Below, one piece after another: positions 14,612-15,605 of a stretch of DNA of 15,605 nt (positions are counted from its first letter, which is position 1; each line of letters opens with the position of its first letter). The DNA is from JBDSEG01 sp039920165. GTDB taxonomy: Bacteria > Pseudomonadota > Gammaproteobacteria > Burkholderiales > Burkholderiaceae_C. Made by a program: the position numbers and the translations under genes. The notes under the pieces were generated by a model. It ran no database searches, was not told where the DNA came from, and saw only the letters and a list, made by a program, of their open reading frames with translations. The stretch lies in NCBI GenBank assembly GCA_039920165.1, contig JBDSEG010000157.1:1-15605 (forward strand), read 5' to 3'.

Positions 14612-15316
14612 ATGAAAGAATTCGTGAAGTCCGCTGGTCTTGCCGCACTCGCTGCGCTGCTGCTGGGCGCGTCGGCCTTTGCTACCGCGCAGACGCTGAT
14701 CTTCACCTGCGTGGACGCGAGCGGCAAGCGCTTCAGCTCCGACCGTCCGCTGATCGAATGCTCGGGCCGCGAGCAGCGCGTGCTCAACAGCGACGGCTCG
14801 CTGAACCGCCTGCTGCCGCCGCCGATGACGCCCGACGAGCGGGCCGCGCACGAGGAACGCGAGCGCCGCACTGCCGCCGATCGCATCGCCAAGATCGAGG
14901 CCGCGCGGCGTGACCGCAACCTGCTCGCGCGCTATCCGAACGAAGCTGCGCACGAGGCCGCGCGTACCGCGGCGCTGGACGATATCCGCAGCGCCACCCG
15001 CACATCGCAGGCTCGCCTGGTCGCACTCGCTGCCGAGCGCAAGCCGCTCATGGTCGAGGCCGAGTTCTTCGCGGGCAAGGCGCTGCCCGCGAAGCTTCGC
15101 GGGCAACTCGATGCGATCGATGCAGCGGTCGATGCGCAGAAGAGCCTGAACGCCAATCAGCAAGCCGAGGTCGTTCGGCTGAATGCTCTGTTCGACGCAG
15201 ACCTGGGTCGCCTGCGCAAGCTGTGGGCCGGGGCGGAACCGGGTTCGACCGGGTCGCTGCAGGCCAGCGTGGCGATGGCCGCTTCGGCGTCCGCGCCGCG
15301 CAACGCCGCGCGCTGA
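14612..15316 (+). CDS. Secreted DUF4124-domain protein with helical C-terminal region
   Basis: 234 residues. Residues 1-26 form a signal peptide (cleavage probably after FATA), so the protein is periplasmic. Next comes a DUF4124-like motif, FTCVDASGKRFSSDRPLIEC, with C33 and C50 that may form a disulfide. Residues about 75-200 are charged and Ala-rich with heptad-like spacing and are likely helical or coiled coil. The function of DUF4124 proteins is unknown. The start lies directly after the pyrE stop, and GGAG at 14603-14606 inside the pyrE end serves as ribosome binding site. The gene carries an unusual palindrome at 15084-15105. Confidence 0.85.
   Translation: MKEFVKSAGLAALAALLLGASAFATAQTLIFTCVDASGKRFSSDRPLIECSGREQRVLNSDGSLNRLLPPPMTPDERAAHEERERRTAADRIAKIEAARRDRNLLARYPNEAAHEAARTAALDDIRSATRTSQARLVALAAERKPLMVEAEFFAGKALPAKLRGQLDAIDAAVDAQKSLNANQQAEVVRLNALFDADLGRLRKLWAGAEPGSTGSLQASVAMAASASAPRNAAR
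15067..15105. repeat. Three alternating copies of an 11-mer forming a 22-bp perfect palindrome
   Basis: CTTCGCGGGCA occurs at 15067-15077 and 15095-15105. Its reverse complement, TGCCCGCGAAG, lies at 15084-15094, directly touching the third copy. Copies two and three make a 22-bp perfect palindrome, while copies one and two make an 11-bp stem with a 6-nt loop. The two structures exclude each other. The element is inside the coding region of the DUF4124 protein and keeps the frame. Confidence 0.9.
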
Positions 15317-15337
15317 CCGCCGGCGCCGCGCGCGCTT

Positions 15338-15605
15338 TCAGCCAAGTTTTCGTTTCAGCAAGGCTCCGACCGCTTCCGGGTTGGCCTTGCCCTGGCTTGC
15401 CTTCATGGCCTGGCCGACCAGCGCGTTGAACGCCTTCTCCTTGCCGGCGCGGTATTCGTCGACCGACCTGGCATTGCTCGCCAGCACCGCATCGACGATG
15501 CGCTCGAGTTCGGCGCTGTCGCTGACCTGGCGCAGGCCGCGCGTGTCGATAAGCGCATCGACATCCTCGCCCGCGCCGCTCCACAGTGCGTCGAACAGTG
15601 ATCGC
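15338..15605 (-). CDS. gatB: Aspartyl/glutamyl-tRNA amidotransferase subunit B (C-terminal part; 5' end outside the window)
   Basis: The last 89 codons including the stop are present. The segments VDEYRAGKEKAFNALVGQAM and ASQGKANPEAVGALLKRKLG are the classic end of GatB, the GatB/YqeY tail domain that contacts the tRNA. The GatCAB complex converts Glu-tRNA(Gln) and Asp-tRNA(Asn) to the amidated forms in organisms that lack the matching synthetases. The gene converges on the DUF4124 gene with a 21-bp gap. gatA and gatC, if adjacent, lie beyond the right edge. Confidence 0.96.
   Translation of the reverse strand, partial: RSLFDALWSGAGEDVDALIDTRGLRQVSDSAELERIVDAVLASNARSVDEYRAGKEKAFNALVGQAMKASQGKANPEAVGALLKRKLG

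Noticed and set aside
13670..15163. Open frame of 497 codons on the minus strand across xth, pyrE and the DUF4124 gene
   Set aside because: It crosses three supported genes in shadow frames and shows no recognisable domain.

Overview
This window is high-GC bacterial chromosome, very probably from a betaproteobacterium (Rhodocyclales or Burkholderiales-like). The main reasons are the order exonuclease III / pyrE / DUF4124 protein / gatB at the right end, the codon bias, and the close match of the individual proteins to betaproteobacterial family patterns. Genes are tightly packed. There are no rRNA or tRNA genes, no CRISPR array and no recognisable transposase or integrase. The assignment rests on remembered family patterns and gene order, not on a database search.

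Left part (1-2807): the 5' part of a YafJ-type class II glutamine amidotransferase and a complete FAD-dependent geranylgeranyl-reductase-family oxidoreductase run leftward. A secreted glycine-zipper envelope protein runs rightward from a shared divergent promoter region.

Central selenium block (2897-5882): three genes overlap by ATGA stop/start junctions. They are a patatin-like lipoprotein, a TIGR04348-type glycosyltransferase that I recognise as the selenosugar synthase SenB, and selenophosphate synthetase (SelD, acting as SenC). SelD makes selenophosphate, and SenB is expected to transfer its selenium to a nucleotide-activated sugar. The third selenoneine gene, senA (an EgtB-like enzyme), is not in the window. 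The locus could therefore be a selenosugar pathway, a selenoneine pathway with senA elsewhere, or a pathway with an unknown final step that involves the patatin protein. This is the most interesting part of the window.

Signalling and metabolism (5948-11531): a membrane hybrid histidine kinase ends 7 bp from a convergent HDOD-domain protein. Divergent from the HDOD gene is an NAD(P)-dependent aldehyde dehydrogenase followed by a HAD-family phosphatase. The latter converges on an alpha/beta-hydrolase carboxylesterase.

Scar region (11532-13134): a 72-bp degenerate copy of the 3' end of exonuclease III and a 49-codon stump of a DUF4112 gene lie directly downstream of an intact MscS-type channel gene. 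The intact exonuclease III gene lies on the other side of mscS. This resembles a small insertion or duplication at the 3' end of xth.

Right part (13135-15605): xth and pyrE are head to head with only 10 bp between their start codons. pyrE is followed by a secreted DUF4124 protein whose gene contains a 22-bp perfect palindrome. The window ends in the C-terminal part of gatB on the other strand.
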